In this document: positions 26,497 through 35,152 of the stretch, one piece after another
Layout: each line of letters opens with the position of its first letter
Numbering within the stretch: the first letter of the stretch is position 1
Origin: Erythrobacter ani
Lineage (GTDB): Bacteria > Pseudomonadota > Alphaproteobacteria > Sphingomonadales > Sphingomonadaceae
Length of the DNA: 64,000 nt
Assembly (NCBI RefSeq): GCF_019204025.1
Contig: NZ_JAGSPB010000001.1
Span: 372,001 to 436,000, forward strand
Direction: 5' to 3'
Notes under the pieces: model-generated
Databases searched by the model: none
What the model saw: only the letters and a program-made list of their open reading frames with translations
Told to the model about the DNA's origin: nothing
Position numbers and translations under genes: made by a program

Positions 26497-27999
26497 TCAG
26501 CCGAGCTTGTCCTTCAGGATCTGATTGACCACCGCCGGGTTCGCCTTGCCCTGCATCGCCTTCATCGTCTGGCCGACAAAGAAGCCGAACAGCTTGTCCT
26601 TGCCGCCCTTGTACTGTTCGACCTTGTCGGCGTTGTTCGCGAGGATTTCGTCGATTGCGGCTTCGATCGCGCCGGTGTCGGAGACCTGTTTCAGGCCCTT
26701 CTCATCGGCGATGGCTTCGGGATTGCCGCCTTCCTTCAGGACGATTTCGTAGATTTCCTTCGCCTGCCCGCCGGAAATCTCGCCCTTGTCCTGCATGGAG
26801 AGGATGGTCGCCTGCGCTTCGGGAGTGGAATTCGACAGGTCGGCCTCATCACCCAGCCCCTTCACCACGCCCGGCGCGACCGAAAGCGCCCAGTTGGCAA
26901 CCTGCGTCGCGACCTTGGTTTCCGGCTTTCCGATAGCCTTCGCGGTCGCGGCAAGCAGGGTTTCGAACCGGGCGAAAGTCTCAACCTCGGCGGTCAGCTC
27001 GCGCGCATTGTATGGCGTGAGGCCCAATTCCTGCTCGTACCGCGTGCGCTTGGCATCGGGCAGTTCGGGCAAGCTCGCACGGCAATCAGTGAGGAAATCA
27101 TCCTCCAGCACCAGCGGCAGCAGGTCGGGATCGGGAAAATAGCGGTAATCGTGGGCGTCTTCCTTGGACCGCATCGTGCGCGTTGTCCCGGTCGCGACAT
27201 CGAACAGCCGCGTTTCCTGATCCACACTGCCACCGCTTTCCAGCACATCGACCTGGCGGTTCGCCTCGTATTCGATGACCTGCATGACGAACCGGACCGA
27301 ATTTACGTTCTTGGTTTCGGTGCGCGTGCCAAGCTCGGCATCGCCGACCTTGCGCACCGAGACATTGACGTCCGCGCGCATCGATCCTTCTTCCATGTTG
27401 CCATCGCAGCTTCCGACATAGCGCAGGATCGAGCGCAATTTGCGCACATAGGCTCCCGCCTCGGCGGGCGAGGTCATGTCAGGCTTGGAAACAATCTCCA
27501 TCAGCGCGACGCCGCTGCGGTTCAAATCGACATAGGACATGGTCGGGTGCTGGTCGTGCATCAGCTTGCCCGCATCCTGCTCGATATGGATGCGCTCGAT
27601 CCCGATCACCTTGTCTTCGGGAATGCCGCCCTTTTCGTCTGCTTCGATCAGCAGCTGCCCCTCGCCAACGATCGGGTGGTAAAGCTGGCTGATCTGGTAG
27701 CCCTGCGGCAGATCGGCGTAGAAGTAGTTCTTGCGGTCAAAGCGGCTCCATTTGTGGATCTCGGCCTCGATCGCCATGCCGGTGCGAACGGCCTGCCGGA
27801 CGCATTCTGCATTCGGCACTGGCAACATTCCCGGCATGGCTGCATCGACAAGGCTGACCTGCGAATTCGGCTCCGCCCCGAACGCGGTCGAAGCGCCCGA
27901 GAACAGCTTGGCATTGGAGGTCACCTGCGCATGGACCTCAAGGCCGATCACGACCTCCCATTCGCCCGTCTGTCCTTGAATGCGGTAATTACTCATCAT
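26497..27999 (-). CDS. gatB: Asp-tRNA(Asn)/Glu-tRNA(Gln) amidotransferase subunit B, 500 aa
   Basis: GatB binds the mischarged Glu-tRNA(Gln) (or Asp-tRNA(Asn)) and activates it for amidation using ammonia supplied by GatA. Hallmarks are [23 protein letters not shown] near the start, [38 protein letters not shown] and [20 protein letters not shown]. The C-terminal part is the YqeY-like tail ([16 protein letters not shown]). The start is ATG 27999 or the next codon at 27996, and overlaps the end of the small gene upstream by 11 bp. It is the last gene of the fkpA-like-gatC-gatA-small protein-gatB run. Confidence 0.96.
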   Translation of the reverse strand: MMSNYRIQGQTGEWEVVIGLEVHAQVTSNAKLFSGASTAFGAEPNSQVSLVDAAMPGMLPVPNAECVRQAVRTGMAIEAEIHKWSRFDRKNYFYADLPQGYQISQLYHPIVGEGQLLIEADEKGGIPEDKVIGIERIHIEQDAGKLMHDQHPTMSYVDLNRSGVALMEIVSKPDMTSPAEAGAYVRKLRSILRYVGSCDGNMEEGSMRADVNVSVRKVGDAELGTRTETKNVNSVRFVMQVIEYEANRQVDVLESGGSVDQETRLFDVATGTTRTMRSKEDAHDYRYFPDPDLLPLVLEDDFLTDCRASLPELPDAKRTRYEQELGLTPYNARELTAEVETFARFETLLAATAKAIGKPETKVATQVANWALSVAPGVVKGLGDEADLSNSTPEAQATILSMQDKGEISGGQAKEIYEIVLKEGGNPEAIADEKGLKQVSDTGAIEAAIDEILANNADKVEQYKGGKDKLFGFFVGQTMKAMQGKANPAVVNQILKDKLG

Positions 28000-28207
28000 T
28001 TTTCACCTGGTCTGGCGTGTCTGCTGTGTCGAGCCGCCGCGCGGGCCGGACGGGCCCGTCGCGCTCTTGCTTATCCTGCATTGGCTTGCCGCTGCTATCG
28101 AACCTTGCCTCGCCGTGGTCGATCGTTTTCGAAAGGTACATCACGATCCCTCCGATCACGACGAACGCGATGAGAAATATCGTCGCGAAGATGACGGTAA
28201 AGGTCAT
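27989..28207 (-). CDS. Small single-pass membrane protein inside the gatCAB operon, 72 aa
   Basis: A hydrophobic helix at residues 3-24 ([23 protein letters not shown]) is followed by a charged cytoplasmic tail (residues 28-72). Its ATG abuts the gatA stop codon (TAA then ATG) and its end overlaps the gatB start by 11 bp, so it is translated as part of the operon. I do not recognise the family. The tight packing argues it is a real gene and not chance, and suggests co-expression with the amidotransferase. It could be an assembly or membrane-anchoring factor, but this is speculation. Confidence 0.7.
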   Translation of the reverse strand: MTFTVIFATIFLIAFVVIGGIVMYLSKTIDHGEARFDSSGKPMQDKQERDGPVRPARRLDTADTPDQVKNDE

Positions 28208-29689
28208 TTACCACCACTTCTCCGGCGCATGGTCGAACCCGGAACGTTGCTGGATCGCGAGGCCTGCATTCAATACCATCTGCTCGTCGAAGGGCTTTCC
28301 GACCAGTTGGAGACCCAGCGGTAGGCCGTCTTCGTTGAGTGTTGCAGGCACGCTCATTGCGGGAAGCCCTGCGAGCGAAGCGGGGACAGCGAACACATCG
28401 TTCAGATACATCGTGAGCGGATCGTTCTCGAGCGAGCCCAGCGGGAAACTTGCCGTCGGGGTCGTCGGCGCGAGGATCACGTCGCACTGCGCCCACGCCT
28501 GCTCGAAATCGCGCGCCACCAGCGCGCGGACCTTCTGCGCCTGGTTGTAATAGGCATCGTAGAACCCTGCGCTCAGAACGTATGTGCCGATCAGGATGCG
28601 GCGTTTCACCTCGTCCCCGAACCCGGCGGCGCGGGTTTCCGCATACATATCCTGCAATCCTGCGCCCTCTGGCAGGTCGCGCAGGCCGTATCGCACGCCG
28701 TCATAGCGAGCGAGGTTCGATGAGGCTTCGGCAGGCGCGATGATGTAGTATGCGGGCAGCGCGTATTTCGTATGCGGCAGCGAGATATCGACGATCTCGG
28801 CGCCTGCATCCTTCAGCCACGCCTTGCCCTGATCCCAGCTGTCGAGGATCGCCTGATCGGTCCCCTCCATCCGGTATTCCTTCGGGATGCCGACTTTCTT
28901 GCCCTTTAAGTCAGCACTGAGCGCGCTTTCCCAGTCTGGCACGTCCATCTGAAGCGAGGTCGCGTCTTTCGGGTCGAAGCCCGCCATCGCGCCCAGCATG
29001 ATCGCGCAATCCTCGACCGAGCGCGCCATCGGCCCAGCCTGATCGAGCGAGGAGGCGAACGCCACCACGCCCCAACGCGAGCAGCGACCATAAGTCGGCT
29101 TGATCCCGCAAATGCCGGCAAAGGCAGCGGGCTGGCGGATCGACCCGCCGGTGTCGGTGCCGGTGGCGGCTGGCGCGATCCGCGCGGCGACCGCGCTGGA
29201 TGAACCACCCGAAGACCCCCCGGGGCTCATTGGCTTGTTCGTGCCCTCTTTCCGCCAGGGCGAAGAGACGTTGCCGAAATAGCTCGTCTCGTTCGACGAT
29301 CCCATCGCGAACTGATCGAGGTTGAGCTTGCCCAGCATCCCCGCGCCTGCATCCCAGAGGTTCTGTGAGACGGTGCTCTCGTATTGCGGCTTGAACCCTT
29401 CGAGGATGTGGCTGGCTGCCGTTGTCTGCACGCCATGAGTGGCGAACAGGTCTTTCATCCCGATCGGCACGCCTGCCATCGGTCCCATATCCTTGCCATC
29501 GGCGCGCGCGCTATCGGCAGCATCGGCCGCGGCGAGCGCATGGTCGGGGGTGGTGACGATGAACGCGTTCAGCTCCGCCGCAGCGGCGACGGCGCTGTTG
29601 AAGCTTTCCGCCACTTCGCGCGCGGTGAAATCTCCAGCGCGAACGCCGTCGCGGATGGCCTTCACACCCAGAGTAGTCAGCTCAGTCAT
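28208..29689 (-). CDS. gatA: Asp/Glu-tRNA amidotransferase subunit A, 493 aa
   Basis: GatA is the glutaminase of the GatCAB complex, releasing ammonia used to convert Glu-tRNA(Gln) to Gln-tRNA(Gln). It carries the amidase signature [21 protein letters not shown] with the Ser-cisSer-Lys triad (Lys in [10 protein letters not shown], Ser in GSSG) and [13 protein letters not shown]. The length is typical. It starts one base after the gatC stop and directly abuts the small membrane-protein gene. The presence of GatCAB fits an organism that lacks a glutaminyl- or asparaginyl-tRNA synthetase. Confidence 0.97.
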   Translation of the reverse strand: MTELTTLGVKAIRDGVRAGDFTAREVAESFNSAVAAAAELNAFIVTTPDHALAAADAADSARADGKDMGPMAGVPIGMKDLFATHGVQTTAASHILEGFKPQYESTVSQNLWDAGAGMLGKLNLDQFAMGSSNETSYFGNVSSPWRKEGTNKPMSPGGSSGGSSSAVAARIAPAATGTDTGGSIRQPAAFAGICGIKPTYGRCSRWGVVAFASSLDQAGPMARSVEDCAIMLGAMAGFDPKDATSLQMDVPDWESALSADLKGKKVGIPKEYRMEGTDQAILDSWDQGKAWLKDAGAEIVDISLPHTKYALPAYYIIAPAEASSNLARYDGVRYGLRDLPEGAGLQDMYAETRAAGFGDEVKRRILIGTYVLSAGFYDAYYNQAQKVRALVARDFEQAWAQCDVILAPTTPTASFPLGSLENDPLTMYLNDVFAVPASLAGLPAMSVPATLNEDGLPLGLQLVGKPFDEQMVLNAGLAIQQRSGFDHAPEKWW

Positions 29690-29690
29690 A

Positions 29691-29993
29691 TTATTCGATT
29701 ACCTTGGGCACGCCGAAAAATCCGTGCTCGGCTGCGGGTGCGTTGGCGAGCACGTCCTCGCGGCGGCCGCCAGCGGTTTTCGGATCGGCATCCACGACAT
29801 CGTCGCGCAGGCGCAGCGTGTTGGGGATCACCGCGCTCATCGGCTCCACCCCTTCCACGTCCACTTCACCCAATTGTTCGACCCATTCGAGAATGTTGTT
29901 GAGTTCTGGCACGAGATTTTCAAGCTCGTCATCGCCCATTTTGATGCGCGCCAGCGACGCGATCTTGGCGACGGTCTGTTTGTCTACCGACAT
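29691..29993 (-). CDS. gatC: Asp/Glu-tRNA amidotransferase subunit C, 100 aa
   Basis: GatC is a small scaffold that stabilises GatA. The N-terminal part [18 protein letters not shown], the NILEWVEQL segment and the C-terminal VEPMSAVIP and [24 protein letters not shown] are diagnostic. The length is standard. It precedes gatA by one base and follows the FKBP gene by 15 bp, consistent with one transcription unit. GatC is the first Gat subunit in the operon, as in many Proteobacteria. Confidence 0.95.
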   Translation of the reverse strand: MSVDKQTVAKIASLARIKMGDDELENLVPELNNILEWVEQLGEVDVEGVEPMSAVIPNTLRLRDDVVDADPKTAGGRREDVLANAPAAEHGFFGVPKVIE

Positions 29994-30008
29994 GAAGATG
30001 CCTCTGGA

Positions 30009-30617
30009 TTAGTTGCCGGGGACCGGAACGGGCGGCGGCTGGTTGCCTGGTACATTCTGCGCCGGACCGCCCGGAGGACCGCCAGGGCCCTGACGCTGGA
30101 GCGTCTGCTGCAGGATTTGCAGATTGCGGTCGAATGTCTCCTTGCTCAGGAAATCGACCAGTTCGATCTCGAAAATGAGGTCGGCGTTGGGCGGGATCGG
30201 CGCGCCGGGAGGCGGCTCTGCGCCGTAGGCTTGGTCTGCCGGGATATAGACCTCGTACTTGCCGCCCTTCTGCATCTGCTGGAGGCTGGTGAAGAATCCG
30301 TCGATGGTGGCGCCGTCTTCGATCGGGAAAGGTGTGCCCTCGGGAAACAGCCCCTGGACCGGCAGCGGGATATTCTGCGATTCGTCGAAAGTCTCTCCGG
30401 TCGATGCCAGCTTGCCGACATATTTGACGAATGCGACATCGCCCTCAGAAGGGTTTGGCCCCTCGCCCGCAACGAGAGTTTCGATATCGAGGCCTTTCGG
30501 CATGGCGGCCCATGCAAGGCCGCCGCCAAGCAGAATAGCAAGGGCGACGCCCAGCCACAGCTTTGTCAGCGAGCCTGCAGCCACGGGTTTAATGGGAACA
30601 CGGGTAACTTCGGTCAT
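30009..30617 (-). CDS. FKBP-type peptidyl-prolyl isomerase, membrane-anchored, 202 aa
   Basis: A transmembrane or signal helix lies near residues 18-38 (LTKLWLGVALAILLGGGLAWA), followed by an FKBP domain at about 50-160. Family motifs include VKYVGKLASTGETFDES (strand and hydrophobic pocket), IDGFFTSLQQMQKGGKYEVYIPADQAYG and PNADLIFEIELVDF. The C-terminal tail is Pro/Gly-rich (GPGGPPGGPAQ). It probably accelerates proline isomerisation in periplasmic proteins. It is the upstream gene of the gatCAB run, 15 bp before gatC, with no terminator between. Confidence 0.9.
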   Translation of the reverse strand: MTEVTRVPIKPVAAGSLTKLWLGVALAILLGGGLAWAAMPKGLDIETLVAGEGPNPSEGDVAFVKYVGKLASTGETFDESQNIPLPVQGLFPEGTPFPIEDGATIDGFFTSLQQMQKGGKYEVYIPADQAYGAEPPPGAPIPPNADLIFEIELVDFLSKETFDRNLQILQQTLQRQGPGGPPGGPAQNVPGNQPPPVPVPGN

Positions 30618-30680
30618 TGTTTTTCCCTGATCGGATGCGCGCTTCTGGCGAGGGTTGCCTCGCGGAACCTGGATAGCAAA

Positions 30681-30705
30681 AGGGCGCGGAATGATACCGC
30701 GCCCT
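30681..30705 (-). terminator. Intrinsic terminator of rpsU
   Basis: A perfect 9-bp stem (AGGGCGCGG / CCGCGCCCT) with a 7-nt loop is, on the minus strand, followed by TTTTGC. It lies about 110 bp past the rpsU stop codon and before the FKBP gene. Confidence 0.75.
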
Positions 30706-30814
30706 GATGGCTTATCGTGTCGGTGCGTTCAAGCGGGATGTTCGCTTTTCGCCCCGTCGAGGTGCGAATTTGCTACCCCATCTTGCCGAAGGGGTGACCG
30801 CTTGATCGACAGCA

Positions 30815-31021
30815 TTACTTGATGCCGTCGCGCTCCATGCGCTTACGCTCGAGCTTGCGAGCGCGGCGAACGGCAGCAGCTTTTTCGCGGGCGCGCTTTT
30901 CGCTGGGCTTTTCGTAGTGGCGACGCAGCTTCATTTCGCGATAAACACCTTCGCGCTGCAGCTTCTTCTTGAGAGCGCGGAGGGCCTGATCGACATTGTT
31001 ATCGCGAACCATGATTTGCAT
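30815..31021 (-). CDS. rpsU: 30S ribosomal protein S21, 68 aa
   Basis: S21 is a small basic protein of the 30S platform near the anti-Shine-Dalgarno region. The sequence [20 protein letters not shown], then [20 protein letters not shown] and a basic C-terminus, is unmistakable. The length is normal for alphaproteobacteria. ATG 31021 is used; an internal ATG three codons later is also possible. GAGG occurs about 12 bp upstream. It stands alone with its own terminator. Confidence 0.97.
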   Translation of the reverse strand: MQIMVRDNNVDQALRALKKKLQREGVYREMKLRRHYEKPSEKRAREKAAAVRRARKLERKRMERDGIK

Positions 31022-31266
31022 AAACGACTACTACCTCATTCCAATTGCGCAGCACCCGCTGTCGAATCGCGGATATGCGCGTAAATTTGACGCTGAAAAC
31101 GGCGCTATTCCCACCCTTTCAAGGCTCGGAACGCGCTCAAACTGCGGCTCGTATAGCGATCAGTGGGTAAATTGGCAAGATATCAAAGCCTCAAACGGCG
31201 TTTTCCCGCCGATTGTCGCCCCCTCGGCGCTATGCAGGAAGCCGCGCGCTCGTTAAAGCGCTGCGA

Positions 31267-31674
31267 ATGACCACCGCCACTATCTCTCCTATGGCCGCCT
31301 CTGCCACCGTCGCGATCGGGGGCGCCATCGGTGCTGTTGGCCGGTACCAGCTGGGCCGCGTGTTTGCGCAGCACGCAGACGCAGGCACGGCGCTTCCATG
31401 GGGCACGCTCGCGGCCAACGTACTTGGGTGCCTTGCGATGGGCGTGCTGTTCGGATGGCTTGCGCGGACGGGCCATACCAATGAAACGCTGCGCCTGCTC
31501 CTCGGCGTCGGGCTGCTCGGCGGGTTCACGACATTCAGCGCGTTCGGGCTTGAAATGATGCTGCTGATACAACGCGGCGCGGCGGGGCTGGCGGTCAGCT
31601 ATGCCGCCGTCTCCGTGCTGGCGGGTCTGGGTGCGCTGTATATCGGCCTCCTGATTATGCGGGGGGCGGCATGA
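31267..31674 (+). CDS. crcB: Fluoride efflux channel CrcB, 135 aa
   Basis: CrcB (Fluc) is a dual-topology membrane channel that exports fluoride. Four hydrophobic helices are seen, with the typical IGGAIGAVGRYQLGR near the N-terminus, LAANVLGCLAMGVLFG in helix 2, and GGFTTFSAFGLEMM (the TFS-type fluoride-path motif) in helix 3. ATG 31267 is chosen; MAASATVAIGG nine codons later is an alternative. Its last four bases (ATGA) form the start of the rluC gene, so the two are translationally coupled. No fluoride riboswitch was recognised upstream. Confidence 0.9.
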   Translation: MTTATISPMAASATVAIGGAIGAVGRYQLGRVFAQHADAGTALPWGTLAANVLGCLAMGVLFGWLARTGHTNETLRLLLGVGLLGGFTTFSAFGLEMMLLIQRGAAGLAVSYAAVSVLAGLGALYIGLLIMRGAA

Positions 31675-32888
31675 AACCCAAAGCGACAGCCACGGTCCGC
31701 CAGTTCACCGTCAGCGAGGACGATGACGGCATACGGCTCGACCGCTGGTTCAAACGCAACCTGCCACAAATAGGCTTCGCAACGGTGTCGCGCTGGGCGC
31801 GCACCGGGCAGGTCCGCGTCGATGGCAAGCGCGCGAAACCCGATGACAGGCTCGCCGAAGGGCAGACCCTGCGCGTTCCACCCGGCGGCGAGGCCCAGGC
31901 CGGAAGGGGGCACAAGGCCACCCGCCCGAAACGCGAGCTGACGGGCGACGAAATCGCCGAGGCTCGCGCCATGGTGATCCGCGAAACGCCGAGCGCCATC
32001 GTGCTCAACAAGCCCCCCGGCCTCGCAACGCAGGGCGGCAGCAAGACCACCAAGCATGTCGACGGTCTGCTCGATGCCTTTGTCGATGAGGATGACACGC
32101 CCCGCCCGCGCCTCGTCCATCGACTCGACAAGGATACGTCGGGCGTGCTGCTGATCGCGCGCACGCCGGGCAGTGCAGCCTCGTATTCACGCCGGTTCGC
32201 TGGGCGCAGCGCGCGCAAGGTTTACTGGGCGCTGGTTGTAGGAGTGCCCGAAGTGCGCGAGGGCACGATCGACGCTCCACTCGCCAAACAGCCGGGAACA
32301 GGCGGCGAGAAAATGCATGTCGACGAGGAAAACGGCGCGGCGGCGCGTACCCGTTACCGCGTGGTCGAGCGCGCAGGAACACGCGCAGCCTGGGTCGAAC
32401 TGGAGCCGCTCACCGGGCGCACACACCAGCTGCGGGTCCACATGGCGGCGATCGGTCATCCCATCGTGGGCGACGGTAAATATGGCGGGCAAGACGCTTT
32501 CCTTACAGGAGCGATCTCGCGCAAGATGCACCTTCACGCGCGCCGTCTCATCATCTCGCAGCCCGGCAACGAAGCTGCAGGCGGTGCCACCGGCGGCGGT
32601 AAGCTGGACGTGACTGCCGAGCTGCCCGAACATTTTGCCGCCAGCATGGAAGCGCTGGGTTTCGACCTGACGTTGTCTGATGCCTCGCCAGTCCGCGACG
32701 AAGCGCCTGAACGCACGCCGGCCGAAAAGAAGCAGGCCGCTCGTCGCTTTGCCAAGCAGTACCGCAAGGACCGCCGAGGAGAGCGCCGCTCGCGCACGAC
32801 TTCCGCGGAAACGACGAAGAAAAAGGCGAAAGCCGCGGCCAAGGGCAAAGGCAAGGGCAAGCCGCGGCCGGGACGCCGCAAGAAATGA
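31671..32888 (+). CDS. RluA-family pseudouridine synthase, RluC-like, 405 aa
   Basis: The enzyme isomerises uridine in large-subunit rRNA. An S4 RNA-binding domain (about 18-75, IRLDRWFKRNLPQIGFATVSRW) precedes the catalytic domain, where HRLDKDTSG (150-158) carries the active Asp153. AAWVELEPLTGRTHQLRVHMAAIGHPIVGDGKYGG follows. The C-terminal 80 residues are a Lys/Arg/Ala-rich extension likely to bind rRNA and make the protein longer than the usual 320. It overlaps crcB upstream and the HAD gene downstream by 4 bp each. RluC (positions 955/2504/2580) is the best analogue, but the sites are not provable from sequence. Confidence 0.9.
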   Translation: MKPKATATVRQFTVSEDDDGIRLDRWFKRNLPQIGFATVSRWARTGQVRVDGKRAKPDDRLAEGQTLRVPPGGEAQAGRGHKATRPKRELTGDEIAEARAMVIRETPSAIVLNKPPGLATQGGSKTTKHVDGLLDAFVDEDDTPRPRLVHRLDKDTSGVLLIARTPGSAASYSRRFAGRSARKVYWALVVGVPEVREGTIDAPLAKQPGTGGEKMHVDEENGAAARTRYRVVERAGTRAAWVELEPLTGRTHQLRVHMAAIGHPIVGDGKYGGQDAFLTGAISRKMHLHARRLIISQPGNEAAGGATGGGKLDVTAELPEHFAASMEALGFDLTLSDASPVRDEAPERTPAEKKQAARRFAKQYRKDRRGERRSRTTSAETTKKKAKAAAKGKGKGKPRPGRRKK

Positions 32889-33547
32889 GCGTGAAGCTGG
32901 CGGTCTTCGATTGCGACGGCACGCTGGTCGACGGACAGGCGGATGTATGCTGGGCGATGGAGCGCGCCTTCACGAGGGCCGATCTGCCTGCGCCGGACAG
33001 CAATACGGTTCGGCGGATGGTGGGGCTCAGCCTGGGTGTGGCCGTCCGCGAGCTCGCACCAGGCCTTGATGACAGCAAAGCGCGTGACGTCGTGGAATTC
33101 TACAAATCGAGCTTCCGCGCACGCCGCGAAGAAGGTCTGCTCGATGAGCCGCTTTACGATGGTATGGCCGATCTGCTTCACACTCTGCGGGATGACGGCT
33201 GGAGCCTCGCGGTCGCGACCGGCAAATCGGATCGCGGCCTCGCCGCGTGCCTTGCCGGGCACGGTTTGACCGATCTCTTCGTATCACTCCAGACCGCCGA
33301 CCGGCACCCCTCCAAACCGCATCCAGCAATGTTGGAGGCCGCCCTTTTCGAGGCAGGCGCCGCTCCAGCGGAGGCGGTGATGATAGGCGACACCAGTTTC
33401 GACATGCAGATGGCGACAGCGGCGAACGTCCGCGCTGTCGGTGTCGCGTGGGGCTATCACCCGCCTGAAGAATTGCGCGCGACAGGCGCCTCCCAGGTGG
33501 TGGACCTTATATTCGACCTGAAATCCGCGCTGGAGAGTCCTGCATGA
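32885..33547 (+). CDS. HAD-family hydrolase (phosphoglycolate phosphatase-like), 220 aa
   Basis: HAD motif I is FDCDGTLVDG (Asp9 nucleophile, Asp11), motif II ATGKSDRGL, motif III Lys in PSKPHP, and motif IV MIGDTSFDMQMA. The inserted helical cap lies at about 15-85. Such enzymes dephosphorylate small phosphate esters; phosphoglycolate or a related sugar phosphate is the commonest annotation for this pattern. It overlaps rluC and the next gene by 4 bp (ATGA both times). A rRNA modification-HAD-ATP12 order is typical of alphaproteobacterial chromosomes. Confidence 0.9.
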   Translation: MSVKLAVFDCDGTLVDGQADVCWAMERAFTRADLPAPDSNTVRRMVGLSLGVAVRELAPGLDDSKARDVVEFYKSSFRARREEGLLDEPLYDGMADLLHTLRDDGWSLAVATGKSDRGLAACLAGHGLTDLFVSLQTADRHPSKPHPAMLEAALFEAGAAPAEAVMIGDTSFDMQMATAANVRAVGVAWGYHPPEELRATGASQVVDLIFDLKSALESPA

Positions 33548-33780
33548 GCGAGATCGAGGAGCGCGAAACGCTCGCGCGAAAACGATACTTCATCCTCAAT
33601 ACTGTCAGGATCGGCGCGCTCGCTGCGGTCATTTTGGGCATCGCGATTGCCCGGGCTGTTGTCGACCTTCCCTATGCGCTGGGCGTGGTTCTGGCCGTTG
33701 TCGGACTGTTGGCGTTCTTCTTCGCGCCCCGCACTCTTGCGCGGCGGTGGAAATCGGATGCCGGAGACGACAATCCATGA
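33544..33780 (+). CDS. Small two-helix membrane protein, 78 aa
   Basis: Two hydrophobic segments are seen at about 20-41 (NTVRIGALAAVILGIAIARAV) and 44-63 (LPYALGVVLAVVGLLAFFF), with charged ends, so a membrane hairpin is likely. The family is not one I can name. It overlaps the HAD gene by ATGA at its start, and its own stop overlaps the ATP12 start by ATGA. The tight coupling on both sides shows it is a real, co-translated gene. Confidence 0.78.
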   Translation: MSEIEERETLARKRYFILNTVRIGALAAVILGIAIARAVVDLPYALGVVLAVVGLLAFFFAPRTLARRWKSDAGDDNP

Positions 33781-34487
33781 AACGGTTTTTCGACACGGTC
33801 GGCACCCGTGAAGTCGATGGGGATCAGACGGGATGGCAGGTCACGCTGGATGGGCGCGGGTTGAAAACTGTCAGGGGCTCTCCGCAAATTGTAACCACGG
33901 AAGCGCTGGCCAAAATGCTGGCGAGCGAATGGGACATCCAGGGCGAAGAGTTGAATCCGAAACTGTTCCCGCTGAGAGACATGGCCGATTACGCTATCGA
34001 CATGGTCGCCCCCGAAAGGCCAGCAATTGCTGAAAAGCTGGTTGCGTATGGCGACACCGACACCTTGCTGTATCGGGCCGATCCGGACGAACCGCTCTAT
34101 GAACGGCAGCAGGAAGTGTGGGAACCCATCGTCAAGGCGTTCGAGCAAAGCGAAGGCATCGAAATGGTGCGGATCAGCGGTATTGTCCATCGCCCTCAAA
34201 AGGCGCGCACATTGGCCGCATTGAAAGCCAGTCTTGGCAGCAAGACCGTTTTCGAGCTTGCAGCACTCGAAGTCATGACCTCTCTGGCCGCGTCGCTCGT
34301 CATAGCTCTATCTGCCGCCGAGAAGCACGATGACAAGGAAGCCGCCGACCTATGGCGCTCTGCCAGCCTCGAGGAGGAATGGCAGGCCGATCTCTGGGGG
34401 CGGGACACCGAAGCCGAAGAGAGACGTCTGAAACGTCAAAACGACTTTTTGTCGGCATGGAAGTTCATGCGGGCCGCAAAGGGATGA
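33777..34487 (+). CDS. ATP12 family F1-ATPase assembly chaperone, 236 aa
   Basis: ATP12 proteins bind the F1 alpha subunit during assembly of ATP synthase. The sequence shows the family features: MKRFFDTVGTREV, VTLDGRGLKTVRGSP, LASEWDIQGEELNPKLFPLRDMADYAIDMV, and the C-terminal ALEVMTSLAASLVIALSAAEKHDDKEAA helix. The length is typical. ATG 33777 overlaps the stop of the upstream small gene by 4 bp. It is the last gene of the crcB operon and converges on the lipoprotein gene ending at 34508. Confidence 0.9.
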   Translation: MKRFFDTVGTREVDGDQTGWQVTLDGRGLKTVRGSPQIVTTEALAKMLASEWDIQGEELNPKLFPLRDMADYAIDMVAPERPAIAEKLVAYGDTDTLLYRADPDEPLYERQQEVWEPIVKAFEQSEGIEMVRISGIVHRPQKARTLAALKASLGSKTVFELAALEVMTSLAASLVIALSAAEKHDDKEAADLWRSASLEEEWQADLWGRDTEAEERRLKRQNDFLSAWKFMRAAKG

Positions 34488-34507
34488 TGCCTGTCTGACG
34501 AGGGCGT

Positions 34508-35152
34508 TCAGCCTGCGTTGGTGACCCAGCTGGCAACTTCATCGGCTACCGTGTTGGCTGCGCGATTGAGCGCTGGGCCGACGGAGGCCGGTTCAGCCAG
34601 AATGCCCGTCTCGCGCGCTTCGAAACGCCGTGACATAACGGTGCCGTCCTCCCGTGTGCGGATCGCATCGAACCGAACGATTACCGAAGAAGATGGGGCG
34701 TCATATCCCATCTCCATCAATGTTCCGCGAATGCTTTGCGCGGCAAGCAGGGGCGTATCGTCATTGTCGAGCACGAGCGTTCCACCGCGAGCGCGCAATG
34801 TCTCGCCAAGCAGGCGGCGGAACAGCCTTGCCGGTTTTTCGACCCAGAACGCTTCCTGAAGGTAGGCGATTTCCGTATCCGATACGGCCACCGGCACACG
34901 CAGCGCATCGAGTTTTGCGGGAGCTTCAAGAGGCAAGATCGAAATCGCCGAAGATGCATCGGAGGTGCTCGCGTCGGCACCGGTGCCCGCATCGGCCGTT
35001 ACCGACGGGCTGAGCGTCAGGAGGCTTTCGGGCGGTTCGGACCCCAGGCTGATGCAACCGGTCATAGTCAGAGCGGCTGCACCGATCGCGCCCATCTTTA
35101 CCAGACGCGTCATGGCGCTGTGCGGAGACTTCATGTTTCGTGTTCCCCTCAT
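34508..35152 (-). CDS. ABC transport auxiliary lipoprotein (PqiC-like), 214 aa
   Basis: A lipoprotein signal peptide with the lipobox LTMTGC (lipidated Cys about residue 32) is followed by the ABC_trans_aux-type domain with ESLLTLSPS, APAKLDALRVPVAVSDTEIAYLQEAFWVEKPARLFRRLLGETLRARG. Such lipoproteins (PqiC family) sit on the periplasmic face and bridge MCE-type transporters to the outer membrane. The start is ATG 35152, which overlaps the stop of the MlaD-like gene by ATGA; the lipobox also permits the ATG at 35134. It is the last gene of the lipid-transport operon. Confidence 0.85.
   Translation of the reverse strand: MRGTRNMKSPHSAMTRLVKMGAIGAAALTMTGCISLGSEPPESLLTLSPSVTADAGTGADASTSDASSAISILPLEAPAKLDALRVPVAVSDTEIAYLQEAFWVEKPARLFRRLLGETLRARGGTLVLDNDDTPLLAAQSIRGTLMEMGYDAPSSSVIVRFDAIRTREDGTVMSRRFEARETGILAEPASVGPALNRAANTVADEVASWVTNAG

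Noticed and set aside
29439..30707. A 422-codon plus-strand frame
   Set aside because: It is antisense to gatA, gatC and the FKBP gene, all identified by strong motifs.
31022..31266. A possible fluoride riboswitch upstream of crcB
   Set aside because: I looked for the conserved crcB-motif pattern in the 245-bp region and saw no convincing match. The region also holds the rpsU promoter.
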